Notes under the pieces: generated by a model
Seen by the model: only the letters and a program-made list of their open reading frames with translations
What the model was told of the DNA's origin: nothing
Databases searched by the model: none
Assembly (NCBI GenBank): GCA_003154135.1
Contig: PMCN01000281.1
Location: 1-11,615 of the forward strand
DNA length: 11,615 bases
Direction: 5' to 3'
DNA from: Acidimicrobiaceae bacterium
GTDB taxonomy: Bacteria; Actinomycetota; Acidimicrobiia; Acidimicrobiales; Ilumatobacteraceae
Made by a program: the position numbers and the translations under genes
Shown here: in pieces, positions 1 to 6,007 of the stretch
Position numbering within the stretch: position 1 is the stretch's first letter
Layout of the letters: each line of letters opens with the position of its first letter

Positions 1-500
1 CGTTCGTCGATGAGGTTGCGAGCGAGGTACTCGAACAGATCCCACGTCACCGTGTCGGCCCAGTGCAGGTCTTCGAAACCGACGACGACCGCATCCTCGT
101 CGGCGAGACACGTGAGCAACTCGAGCACGGCGACGAACAGTCCTCCCTGGGGCGGGTCGGGCGAATCGTGAAATCCGGGAGCGAACCAGTGCCGAAGAGG
201 CGTCAGATCCGGTGTGTCCACCAGCAGCCGCGGTCTCGACCGACGGATTTGGCGAAGCAGATCGGCGAGCGGTGCCAACGGGATGGTGTCGCCACCGATG
301 TGCGTGGACCGGCCGAGGTAGAGGTCCACACCAGCTCGAGCTGCGGTCTCCGTCACGATCGTCGTCTTGCCGATTCCGGCGTCGCCGCTGACCAGAACGA
401 CGGACGGCAACCCACTGCGGGCATCTGCGATGAGGCGTTCGAGGATCGCCAGCTCGGTGCGCCGTCCCACGAAGTCGGGGGCGGACGGACGGGCATGCAT
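1..500 (-). CDS. LAL/LuxR-type AAA ATPase regulator, N-terminal part (runs off left edge)
   Basis: The leftward frame starts at the ATG at 498-500 and stays open to the window edge, giving 166 residues with no stop. The N-terminus has the FVGRRTEL entry typical of AAA_16 modules. A Walker A motif, GDAGIGKT, lies at residues 39-46 and a Walker B-like strand, VVVGFEDLHWAD, at about 138-149. This arrangement is known from large ATP-dependent regulators (LAL/MalT-like, STAND class), which usually end in a LuxR-type helix-turn-helix; that end is outside the window, so an adenylate-cyclase or BTAD relative is not excluded. A Shine-Dalgarno GAGGGG (505-510, read leftward) sits 4 nt before the ATG. 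The gene diverges from the hydrolase/exporter cluster across 95 bp, so it is the likely local regulator of that cluster (inference). In this family ATP and a ligand usually drive oligomerisation and DNA binding. Confidence 0.85.
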   Translation of the reverse strand, partial: MHARPSAPDFVGRRTELAILERLIADARSGLPSVVLVSGDAGIGKTTIVTETAARAGVDLYLGRSTHIGGDTIPLAPLADLLRQIRRSRPRLLVDTPDLTPLRHWFAPGFHDSPDPPQGGLFVAVLELLTCLADEDAVVVGFEDLHWADTVTWDLFEYLARNLIDE

Positions 501-526
501 AGTGCCCCTCAGTATCGCGTGTTCAC

Positions 527-539
527 GCGACCTGGTCGC
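527..539. promoter_or_regulatory. Inverted repeat, candidate operator 1
   Basis: GCGACC-T-GGTCGC is a perfect 6+6 palindrome with a one-base centre. It lies in the intergenic region between the divergent AAA regulator and the hydrolase gene, 27 bp upstream of the regulator start codon. The same CGACC/GGTCG half-sites recur at 578-592. A role as protein-binding site is inference; short GC palindromes also arise by chance in GC-rich DNA. Confidence 0.4.
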
Positions 540-577
540 CGGGAGCGGATCTGAGGGGGTGTGTCCGATGCGGCGCG

Positions 578-592
578 CGACCCCTTAGGTCG
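578..592. promoter_or_regulatory. Inverted repeat, candidate operator 2, overlapping possible -10
   Basis: CGACC-CCTTA-GGTCG repeats the half-sites of the palindrome at 527-539, with a 5-nt spacer; the two centres are 52 bp apart, close to five helical turns. It overlaps TTAGGT (585-590), a weak -10 candidate for the hydrolase gene. A protein bound here could control the rightward cluster (inference). Confidence 0.35.
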
Positions 593-595
593 ATC

Positions 596-1603
596 GTGTT
601 GCCCATGAACAACATCTTCGACACGATCGCCAACCTCTGGAGCGACGCCCTGCGGCCAGCCCCTCGCCACCTTGGGGTCGTCATCCTCGTTGCCCTGGTC
701 GGCGCCACGGCCTGTGGGAACGACACGACGTCCCGGGTCGGCTCACTCCCGACCTCGACCGCTTCCACCAGCACGTCGCACACCACGACGCCGAGCGCCC
801 CCGCCGTGCCGTCCACTGCGACTGCGACCACTGCGCCGCGGCCGACCGGCGCGATCGACGAGTTGGTCGGCGCTGTCGGTGAGCGGGTGCATGTGCGCTG
901 CGTGGGCGAGGGCGACACGACGGTGGTGCTCATCGCCGGTTTCGGCGGCGACAGCACCGGCTGGGCGCTGGTCGAGCCGGCCATCGCTGCCCGCGCCCGC
1001 GTGTGCTCGTACGACCGACCCGGAACGGGGACGAGCGACCCGGCGACCTCAACCGGGACCTTCACGACTCAGGCAATGGACCTGCACGACCTGCTGGGCA
1101 TGGTCGGTGAGCCCGGACCGTACGTGGTCGTCGGCCATTCCTTCGGCGGCGCCGAAGCGGTGACGTTCGCGTCGCTGTTCGCCGACGAGGTCACCGGGCT
1201 CGTGCTCATCGACGCCTCGCCCACCACATGGCCCGACGCCGTCTGCGCGATCCCCGACGATGGCTCCGACGCCGCAGCGATGCTCGAGGGCCTGTGCGGC
1301 ATGTTCGCACCGACCGGCAACAGTGAGCACCTCGACGCCGTTGCCGCCTTCGCCGAAGCGGCCCAGATCGGCTCGCTCGGCTCGCTGCCAATGGCCGTCA
1401 TCACTGCCGCCCGCCGCGAGCTTCCAGCCGACCTCGCTGCAGCACAAGTCGACCGCCTCAACGAGGCGTGGAACCTGGGCCAGCAGGCCTGGATGGCGCT
1501 GTCCACCACCTCACACCTGGTGTCGGTCGAGCACACCAGCCACCAAATCGAGATCGACCAACCGGGCGTCGTGATCGACGAGATCACCCGCCTGCTCCCC
1601 TGA
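596..1603 (+). CDS. Secreted alpha/beta-hydrolase lipoprotein
   Basis: The product is 335 aa from GTG 596; an ATG at 605 would remove three residues. No clear Shine-Dalgarno site precedes either codon, so the choice is open. A hydrophobic stretch (about residues 26-39) ends in GATAC, an acceptable lipobox, with Cys40 as the lipidated residue; the 25-residue n-region is long. A Thr/Ser/Pro/Ala linker (about 51-84) joins it to an alpha/beta-hydrolase fold: VVLIAGFGG oxyanion region (110-118), DRPGTGTSD (140-148), nucleophile elbow GHSFGG with Ser182, and a late SHQIEIDQP whose His316 is the likely catalytic base. The acid residue is not obvious. The substrate is unknown (ester, amide or C-C bond); the enzyme should face outside the membrane. 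It heads the rightward cluster, 56 bp ahead of the MFS exporter gene, and may act on exported or imported compounds (inference). Confidence 0.85.
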   Translation: MLPMNNIFDTIANLWSDALRPAPRHLGVVILVALVGATACGNDTTSRVGSLPTSTASTSTSHTTTPSAPAVPSTATATTAPRPTGAIDELVGAVGERVHVRCVGEGDTTVVLIAGFGGDSTGWALVEPAIAARARVCSYDRPGTGTSDPATSTGTFTTQAMDLHDLLGMVGEPGPYVVVGHSFGGAEAVTFASLFADEVTGLVLIDASPTTWPDAVCAIPDDGSDAAAMLEGLCGMFAPTGNSEHLDAVAAFAEAAQIGSLGSLPMAVITAARRELPADLAAAQVDRLNEAWNLGQQAWMALSTTSHLVSVEHTSHQIEIDQPGVVIDEITRLLP

Positions 1604-1659
1604 TCCGCCCATCACACACCAACCCACCACAACCCACACATCACACCCAAGGAGTCATC
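1604..1659 (+). promoter_or_regulatory. C/A-rich, nearly G-free leader with strong ribosome binding site
   Basis: The spacer between the hydrolase and exporter genes contains only one G in its first 46 bases (1604-1649), in a genome segment that is otherwise G-rich, then AAGGAG at 1649-1654, 5 nt before the ATG at 1660. Such RNA would be unstructured, favouring ribosome access. There is no obvious -10/-35 pair and no terminator hairpin, so read-through from the hydrolase gene is likely. Confidence 0.5.
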
Positions 1660-3312
1660 ATGCACGGCCGTCCCACCACCCAATCCCTCGGCGACACACA
1701 TGCCAGCCACCCGAACCGGTGGCGCATCCTCGGCGTGCTCGTGCTCGCCCTGCTCGTCACCTCCATCGACCACACCATCATCAACGTCGCCATGCCTCGG
1801 CTGGTCGGCGACCTCGGCGCCAGCTCGGCGCAGTTGCAATGGATTGTCGCGTCCTACACCATCGTGTTCGCCGGGCTCCTGCTCACCGCAGGCAGCCTCG
1901 GTGACCGCTTCAGCCGCCGCCATGCGCTGCTCGCCGGACTCCTGACGTTCCTGGGCGGCTCGATCGTCGCCGCGACTGCAGCTTCGACGACGGCGCTCAT
2001 CGCCGGCCGCTGTGTGATGGGCATCGGCGGCGCGCTGATCATGCCGACGACACTGTCGATCCTGGTCAACGTGTTCGGCGATCCTCGCGAACGCGCCAAG
2101 GCGATCGCCGGCTGGACCGCTGCCAGCGGAGTCGGCATCGCCGTCGGCCCGATCGTCGGCGGCGCGCTGATGCGCAGCTTCTCGTGGTCCTCGGTGTTCT
2201 GGATCAACGTGCCGCTGGTCGTCGCCGCATTCATCGGGGCGCTGCAACTGGTGCCCGACTCGCGCGACCCGCATGCCACACGGCTCGATCCGATCGGTGC
2301 CGCCCTGTCCATCGCCGCGATCAGCACGCTCGTCTACGCCATCATCCAAGCCCCAGAGCGCGGCTGGACCTCCACCGCCTCTGTCGTCAACTTCGCGATC
2401 GGGGCCGCGATCGCGGTCGTGTTCGTCGGCTGGGAGATGCGCCGCGACGACCCCATGCTCGACATGACCCTGTTCCGCAACCGCAGCTTCTCCGCCGGCA
2501 GCATCGCCCTCGCCCTGCTGTTCTTCGCCATGGCCGGCACCGTGTTCCTGCAGGCCCAGTACCTGCAGTTCGTGCTCCAGTACACACCGCTCGCAGCAGG
2601 CTTCGCGCTCGTTCCTGCCGCGATCGGAATGCTGCTCGGCACCGGAGCCGGCGCACACCTCGCCGAAATGCACGGCGGGCGCATCGCCGTCACCGCCGGC
2701 ACCGTGATCGCCACTGCCGGCGTCGCCGTCCAGGCTGCGTTCGTCGACGGCGGTTCGTACGCGCCAACCGGCATCGGGCTGCTGCTGTTCGGGCTCGGTG
2801 CGGGTGTCGCGATGCCCGCTGCGACCGAGATGATCATGGCCACGCTGCCGCCGGCACGCGCCGGCGTCGGCTCCGCGGTCAACGACACCGTCCGCGAGTT
2901 CGGCGGTGCGCTTGGCGTCGCCGTCATCGGCAGCGTCGCCGCCACCAGCTATGCCACATCGATGCACGGCAAGCTCGACCAGTTCCCGAACCTCACCGCC
3001 AGCGATCGCAGCCTGCTGGTCAACAACGTCGGGGCCGCCATCCACGCCAGCCAGCACCTCGGCGCACAAGCCACGGAGATCGAAGCCGTCGCCCGGACCG
3101 CGTTCGTCGATTCGATGCACAGCTCGCTGTGGATCGCAGTGGGCCTCGCGTTCTGCGCCGCCGTCGTGACCTTCACCCAACTTCCCCGCCAGGCAGCGAA
3201 CCGCGGCGCACACGACAGGCACGGCAGCCACGGCGCAGCCGCCCATGGCCATCACCGTCCGCACGCCGCGACCTTCGAGGCCGCAACATCGACGGAGGTG
3301 TCGCCGTCATGA
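1660..3312 (+). CDS. MFS drug:H+ antiporter, DHA2 (EmrB/QacA) family, 14 TM
   Basis: The product is 550 aa from the ATG at 1660, chosen because AAGGAG lies 5 nt upstream and the first membrane segment starts at about residue 22; an open frame further upstream overlaps the hydrolase gene and is not used. I count 14 hydrophobic segments, the DHA2 topology. Family motifs are visible: the TM1 motif IDHTIINVAMP with Asp37, motif A GSLGDRFSRRH (79-89) between TM2 and TM3, and antiporter motif C GVGIAVGPIVGG (157-168) in TM5. These proteins export lipophilic or cationic compounds against protons at the cytoplasmic membrane. The last 35 residues form a hydrophilic tail with seven histidines (518-535), unusual for the family. 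The stop overlaps the next start (ATGA, 3309-3312), so the exporter and the flavoenzyme are translationally coupled. The substrate cannot be read from sequence. Confidence 0.93.
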   Translation: MHGRPTTQSLGDTHASHPNRWRILGVLVLALLVTSIDHTIINVAMPRLVGDLGASSAQLQWIVASYTIVFAGLLLTAGSLGDRFSRRHALLAGLLTFLGGSIVAATAASTTALIAGRCVMGIGGALIMPTTLSILVNVFGDPRERAKAIAGWTAASGVGIAVGPIVGGALMRSFSWSSVFWINVPLVVAAFIGALQLVPDSRDPHATRLDPIGAALSIAAISTLVYAIIQAPERGWTSTASVVNFAIGAAIAVVFVGWEMRRDDPMLDMTLFRNRSFSAGSIALALLFFAMAGTVFLQAQYLQFVLQYTPLAAGFALVPAAIGMLLGTGAGAHLAEMHGGRIAVTAGTVIATAGVAVQAAFVDGGSYAPTGIGLLLFGLGAGVAMPAATEMIMATLPPARAGVGSAVNDTVREFGGALGVAVIGSVAATSYATSMHGKLDQFPNLTASDRSLLVNNVGAAIHASQHLGAQATEIEAVARTAFVDSMHSSLWIAVGLAFCAAVVTFTQLPRQAANRGAHDRHGSHGAAAHGHHRPHAATFEAATSTEVSPS

Positions 3313-4199
3313 ACGGAACCGCAGCAGCCGTCGCCGGCGACGTGATCGTCGTCGGCGGCGGAGCGGCCGGTATCACCGCAGCACTCGTGCTGGCCAGAGC
3401 CCGGCACCGGGTCACCGTGCTCGACGACCAGACGCATCGCAACGGAACCGTCGACGAGTTCCACGGCTTCCCCACACGGGATGCAACCGCTCCCATCCGC
3501 TTCCGAGCCGATGCACTCGCCGAGCTGCATGCGTATGGGGTATCGATCGTTCGATGCGCGGTGACCGAGGCCCGGAGTAACGACACGAACGTGTCACTCA
3601 GCCTGGCCGACGGCACCACGATCCAGGGCGACGCCGTGGTGCTCGCCACCGGCGTGCACGACGAACTGCCACCGGTCGAGGGTCTCGCCGCTCGGTGGGG
3701 CAAGTCGGTGTTCAACTGCCCGTTCTGCGACGGATGGGAGCATCGTGACCAGCCCGTCGTCGTCATCGACGCAGCCCCCGGCGCCGACCACCTCGCTGAC
3801 ATGGTTCGTTCATGGACGTCGCATGTCACCGTCGTCGCCGCGTCCCAGATCGCCGGGCTCGTCGGCGAAGGCCAGTCGCTGTCACACGTGGAGCTCCGCA
3901 ATGGAACCATGATCCCGGCGAAGGCTGCGTTCGTGAAGGCACCTGTCGTACCCCGCAGCTCGGTCGCCCGCGACCTCGGCTGCACCATCGACGGCGACGG
4001 TTACATCGTCACGAGCGAGAACGGCGCCACCAGCAATCCACTCGTGTGGGCCGCCGGAGACGTACGCCGCCCGCCGCCCGCACCGCATCAAGTGGTGCTC
4101 GCTGCAGCCGACGGCTCCGCCGCCGCTATTGCCATCCACAAGGCCTTCGTCGCACACTCGATCGGGTCCGCGACCGTTCATTCCGCTCTTCATCAATGA
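3309..4199 (+). CDS. Thioredoxin-reductase-like FAD disulfide oxidoreductase lacking NADPH motifs
   Basis: The product is 296 aa from the ATG in the ATGA overlap; GGAGG at 3294-3298 is 10 nt upstream. An N-terminal FAD Rossmann motif VVGGGAAG (14-21) and a C-terminal FAD motif AAGDV (248-252) followed by HQVVLAAADGS (260-270) match the low-Mr thioredoxin reductase fold. The redox pair is CPFCDGWE with Cys137 and Cys140, where thioredoxin reductases carry CATC. The middle domain reads VVVIDAAPGADH where GxGxxA is expected, and no HRRxxxR follows, so NADPH binding is doubtful. Known TrxR-like enzymes without standard NADPH use include ferredoxin-linked FFTR and DTR; GliT and HlmI are TrxR-like dithiol oxidases of gliotoxin and holomycin producers. 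Coupling to an MFS exporter fits a role in oxidising or reducing an exported thiol/disulfide compound (inference). A general thiol-disulfide or other flavin role is the alternative. Confidence 0.88.
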   Translation: MNGTAAAVAGDVIVVGGGAAGITAALVLARARHRVTVLDDQTHRNGTVDEFHGFPTRDATAPIRFRADALAELHAYGVSIVRCAVTEARSNDTNVSLSLADGTTIQGDAVVLATGVHDELPPVEGLAARWGKSVFNCPFCDGWEHRDQPVVVIDAAPGADHLADMVRSWTSHVTVVAASQIAGLVGEGQSLSHVELRNGTMIPAKAAFVKAPVVPRSSVARDLGCTIDGDGYIVTSENGATSNPLVWAAGDVRRPPPAPHQVVLAAADGSAAAIAIHKAFVAHSIGSATVHSALHQ

Positions 4200-4208
4200 T
4201 CCACGACC

Positions 4209-4214
4209 AAGGAG
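4209..4214 (+). promoter_or_regulatory. Ribosome binding site deciding the GTG start at 4222
   Basis: AAGGAG lies 7 nt upstream of GTG 4222. The same CAAGGAG core precedes the exporter start, suggesting a shared translational signal within the cluster. It fixes the PNPOx-like start at the GTG rather than at earlier in-frame codons lying inside the flavoenzyme gene. Confidence 0.7.
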
Positions 4215-4221
4215 ACTCACC

Positions 4222-4878
4222 GTGACCACCCTCTACGGAGAACAGCATCGCAAGCTGCAAGACCAGTTCGACAGCCGCCAAGTCGCTGACGTGCTCGCAG
4301 CCGTCATCGTCCGGCCCGAGATCGACGACGAGGCCAAGGCCTTCATCGAGTCCCGAAGCTTCTTCTTCCTCAGCACCGTCAATGCCGACGGTCAACCGAC
4401 CGTGTCCCACAAGGGAGGTGCGCCTGGGTTCGTGCGAGTGATCGATCCGACAACGATCGTGTTCCCCAGCTACGACGGCAACGGCATGTTCCTCTCCATG
4501 GGCAACATCGCTGGCGACGGTCGCATCGGGCTGCTGTTCATGGACTTCGAACGTCCACACCGAGTCCGCGCACACGCGCATGCTGTCGTGAACCGTGATG
4601 ATCCGATGATGAGCCACTATCCGGGCGCCGACCTCATCGTCCGAGCCACCCTCACGGACGTCTTCGTCAACTGCCCCCGGTACATCACCCCCCACACTCG
4701 CGGGGAAGTGTCGAAGTACGTACCCGATGCCAACGGCAATGCACCTCTGCCCGGATGGAAGAAGATCGACGCGCTCCAGCCGTTCCTGCCCTCACGATTT
4801 CAAGGACTCGCCGAAACCGAGAACGACGTGATCACCGTTGACGAGTACGGCCAACGCCTGCTCCACGGCGACGGATGA
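4222..4878 (+). CDS. Pyridoxamine 5'-phosphate oxidase-like FMN-family protein
   Basis: The product is 218 aa, started at GTG 4222 because of the strong AAGGAG 7 nt upstream. The body looks like the PNPOx-like split beta-barrel: FFFLSTVNADGQP (47-59), SHKGGAPGFVRV (62-73), a DGNGMFLSMGNI segment (85-96), GLLFMDFERPHRVR (103-116), and a late NCPRYI (150-155), all typical of the general family that binds FMN or related flavins and reduces or oxidises small molecules. Specific PNP oxidase activity is not implied; many such proteins are uncharacterised flavin reductases. It follows the flavoenzyme by 22 bp, so an FAD enzyme and a likely FMN enzyme are probably co-expressed. The stop TGA overlaps an in-frame ATG of the next gene (4875-4878). 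Substrate unknown. Confidence 0.85.
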   Translation: MTTLYGEQHRKLQDQFDSRQVADVLAAVIVRPEIDDEAKAFIESRSFFFLSTVNADGQPTVSHKGGAPGFVRVIDPTTIVFPSYDGNGMFLSMGNIAGDGRIGLLFMDFERPHRVRAHAHAVVNRDDPMMSHYPGADLIVRATLTDVFVNCPRYITPHTRGEVSKYVPDANGNAPLPGWKKIDALQPFLPSRFQGLAETENDVITVDEYGQRLLHGDG

Positions 4879-5006
4879 ACGGAGCCTCTAATGACGTTCC
4901 ACGGTCGGCCTCGCACCTCGCGCCAGGACCTGTCCTTCCACTGAACCCGCATTCCGGCATCTGCCCGGATCCGCTCAACCCAACCACTACTGAAAGCGAT
5001 ACACCC

Positions 5007-5615
5007 ATGCCCACTACATTCGGTCTGCTGTTGTTCGACGGCGTCGAGGAACTCGACTTCGTCGGTCCCTGGGAGGTGTTCACGGCCTCATCAATGCTGC
5101 GCGAGAACACCGGTGAAGCTGCCGACACCATTGTCACGATCTCTGAACATGACCGCCCAGTGAGATGCAGCAAGGGCTTACGGGTGCTGGCGGACCACAC
5201 ATTCGAGAACCATCCCAACCTCGATGTCGTCCTCGCCCCCGGTGGTTTCGGCACCCGCACCGAAGTCGATAATCCAGTACTGATCGACTGGCTCCGCAAC
5301 GTGGCGGCTTCATGCGACTGGGTCACCAGCGTGTGCACAGGTTCACTTCTGCTCCACGCAGCCGGCCCCGGCCGCAACCGACGCCTCTGCACCCACTGGG
5401 GCTTCGAAGACACCCTCGAAGCACGCGGAAACTGCACCGTTGTTCGCGATCAGCGTTGGGCCGTGGACGGAAACGTCGTGACCAGCCAAGGTGTCTCAGC
5501 CGGCATCGACATGGCCCTCTGGCTCATCGGACGGATCTACTCCCCCGACCACGCCCGAGGCACACAGCGCTATATCCAATACGACCCCGCGCACCCATAC
5601 TCCGACAGCATCTGA
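5007..5615 (+). CDS. DJ-1/PfpI family protein, isonitrile hydratase-like
   Basis: The product is 202 aa from the ATG at 5007. An in-frame ATG at 4875 overlaps the preceding stop and would add 44 residues rich in Pro, Ser and Asn that do not look like family sequence; I prefer 5007, where the beta-strand TFGLLLFDGVEELDF begins as in family members, though its upstream GAAAG is weak. The nucleophile elbow is VCTGS with Cys110 and Thr111; Asp17 sits in ELDFVGPWEVF. From recall, isonitrile hydratase (InhA) uses Asp17, a Cys and the next Thr, so the residue pattern is compatible with hydration of isocyanides to N-formamides; many DJ-1-like domains of AraC regulators share it, but no HTH follows here. 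Leu58 is a TTA codon (5178-5180), the only one I found in the annotated genes. Third-position G/C is low (16 of the first 57 codons end in A/T). Confidence 0.82.
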   Translation: MPTTFGLLLFDGVEELDFVGPWEVFTASSMLRENTGEAADTIVTISEHDRPVRCSKGLRVLADHTFENHPNLDVVLAPGGFGTRTEVDNPVLIDWLRNVAASCDWVTSVCTGSLLLHAAGPGRNRRLCTHWGFEDTLEARGNCTVVRDQRWAVDGNVVTSQGVSAGIDMALWLIGRIYSPDHARGTQRYIQYDPAHPYSDSI

Positions 5616-5862
5616 CCGCGGTCGTCGGCGGCCACTGGCGCGTCATCAAGGTCAACGCCGACCGGCCGTTCGAGGCGCCATCGGCGAGCGGGGCGACCAC
5701 TTCGCGCTGGTCACCTGCCCTCCCGCCACAACCGCCGAAGGCGTCCGATTTCCGCTAGCGCGAACGCTAGCGCGAAGAAGTCTGTGCAGGAATCGTGCAC
5801 TCGCGGGAAGCTCACGACCACGCCACCTCCCACGATTGCCATCCTGACCTGGTGCTTCGTTG
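5616..5862 (+). other. 247-bp gap with possible decayed coding remnant
   Basis: No intact gene is seen between the DJ-1-like stop and the tRNA. From 5618 one frame gives about 20 codons all ending in G/C (AVVGGHWRVIKVNADRPFEA); coding character then seems to move to the neighbouring frame (AIGERGDHFALVTC), as if a frameshift had hit an old gene. There is no start codon or family match that I recognise. A hairpin (5753-5772) and a weak GTGCA/TGCAC inverted repeat (5784-5800) follow. The remnant reading is low-confidence inference. Confidence 0.3.
5753..5772. terminator. Perfect 8-bp hairpin, candidate bidirectional terminator
   Basis: CGCTAGCG, loop CGAA, CGCTAGCG: the arm is itself palindromic, so the hairpin forms equally in RNA from either strand. 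With the following CGAA the stretch 5753-5776 is also a perfect tandem duplication of a 12-bp unit. It lies between the rightward cluster and the leftward tRNA, where transcripts converge. No T-run follows on either strand, so function as an intrinsic terminator is uncertain. Confidence 0.45.
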
Positions 5863-5946
5863 TGCCCGGGACGAGATTCGAACTCGTACGTACGTTCGTA
5901 CAGAGAGGTTTAAGCCCCCCGTGTCTGCCAGTTCCACCACCCGGGC
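5863..5946 (-). tRNA. trnL-UAA: tRNA-Leu (anticodon UAA)
   Basis: Read leftward, 84 nt fold as a class II tRNA. The acceptor arms GCCCGGG and CCCGGGC pair perfectly, with discriminator A at 5863. The T-arm is ACGAG-TTCGAAT-CTCGT. The anticodon loop is CTTAAAC with U33, giving UAA, on a stem of GGGGG with CTCTC containing two G-U pairs. The variable arm is GTAC-GAAC-GTAC, as expected for Leu. CCA is not encoded. It decodes UUA (and UUG by wobble). In Streptomyces the equivalent tRNA (bldA) reads rare UUA codons in developmental and secondary-metabolism genes. A leftward -10 candidate, TACCCT, lies just upstream of the 5' end. Confidence 0.96.
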
Positions 5947-5995
5947 CCGGGATGCAGGGTAGGCCCCGCGTGTACGTGGCGTCACGCTACTGGTG

Positions 5996-6001
5996 TACGG
6001 T
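5996..6001 (+). promoter_or_regulatory. -10 element TACGGT, leaderless-type promoter
   Basis: TACGGT ends 6 nt before the ATG at 6008, so transcription should start at or next to the A of the start codon. No Shine-Dalgarno site is present. The arrangement matches those at 6591 and 9002. No convincing -35 box at the usual spacing was seen. Confidence 0.5.
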
Positions 6002-6007
6002 CCGCCC

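Noticed and set aside
63..554. Rightward frame opposite the AAA regulator
   Set aside because: The leftward frame carries Walker A and B motifs, a ribosome site and an in-frame start; the rightward product has no domain.
1468..1659. Upstream extension of the exporter frame
   Set aside because: It overlaps the end of the hydrolase gene, does not resemble MFS sequence, and a strong ribosome site precedes the ATG at 1660.
1612..3264. Leftward 550-codon frame opposite the exporter gene
   Set aside because: The forward strand encodes a complete 14-TM MFS protein with family motifs and a ribosome site; the reverse product has no recognisable domain.
2184..3308. Upstream extension of the flavoenzyme frame through the exporter gene
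   Set aside because: The extension is Arg-rich shadow sequence; the ATGA overlap with GGAGG upstream gives a start exactly before the FAD motif.
5863..5946. tRNA as integration site with a duplicated 3' end
   Set aside because: No second copy of the tRNA 3' end and no integrase was found in the window, so an att site cannot be claimed.
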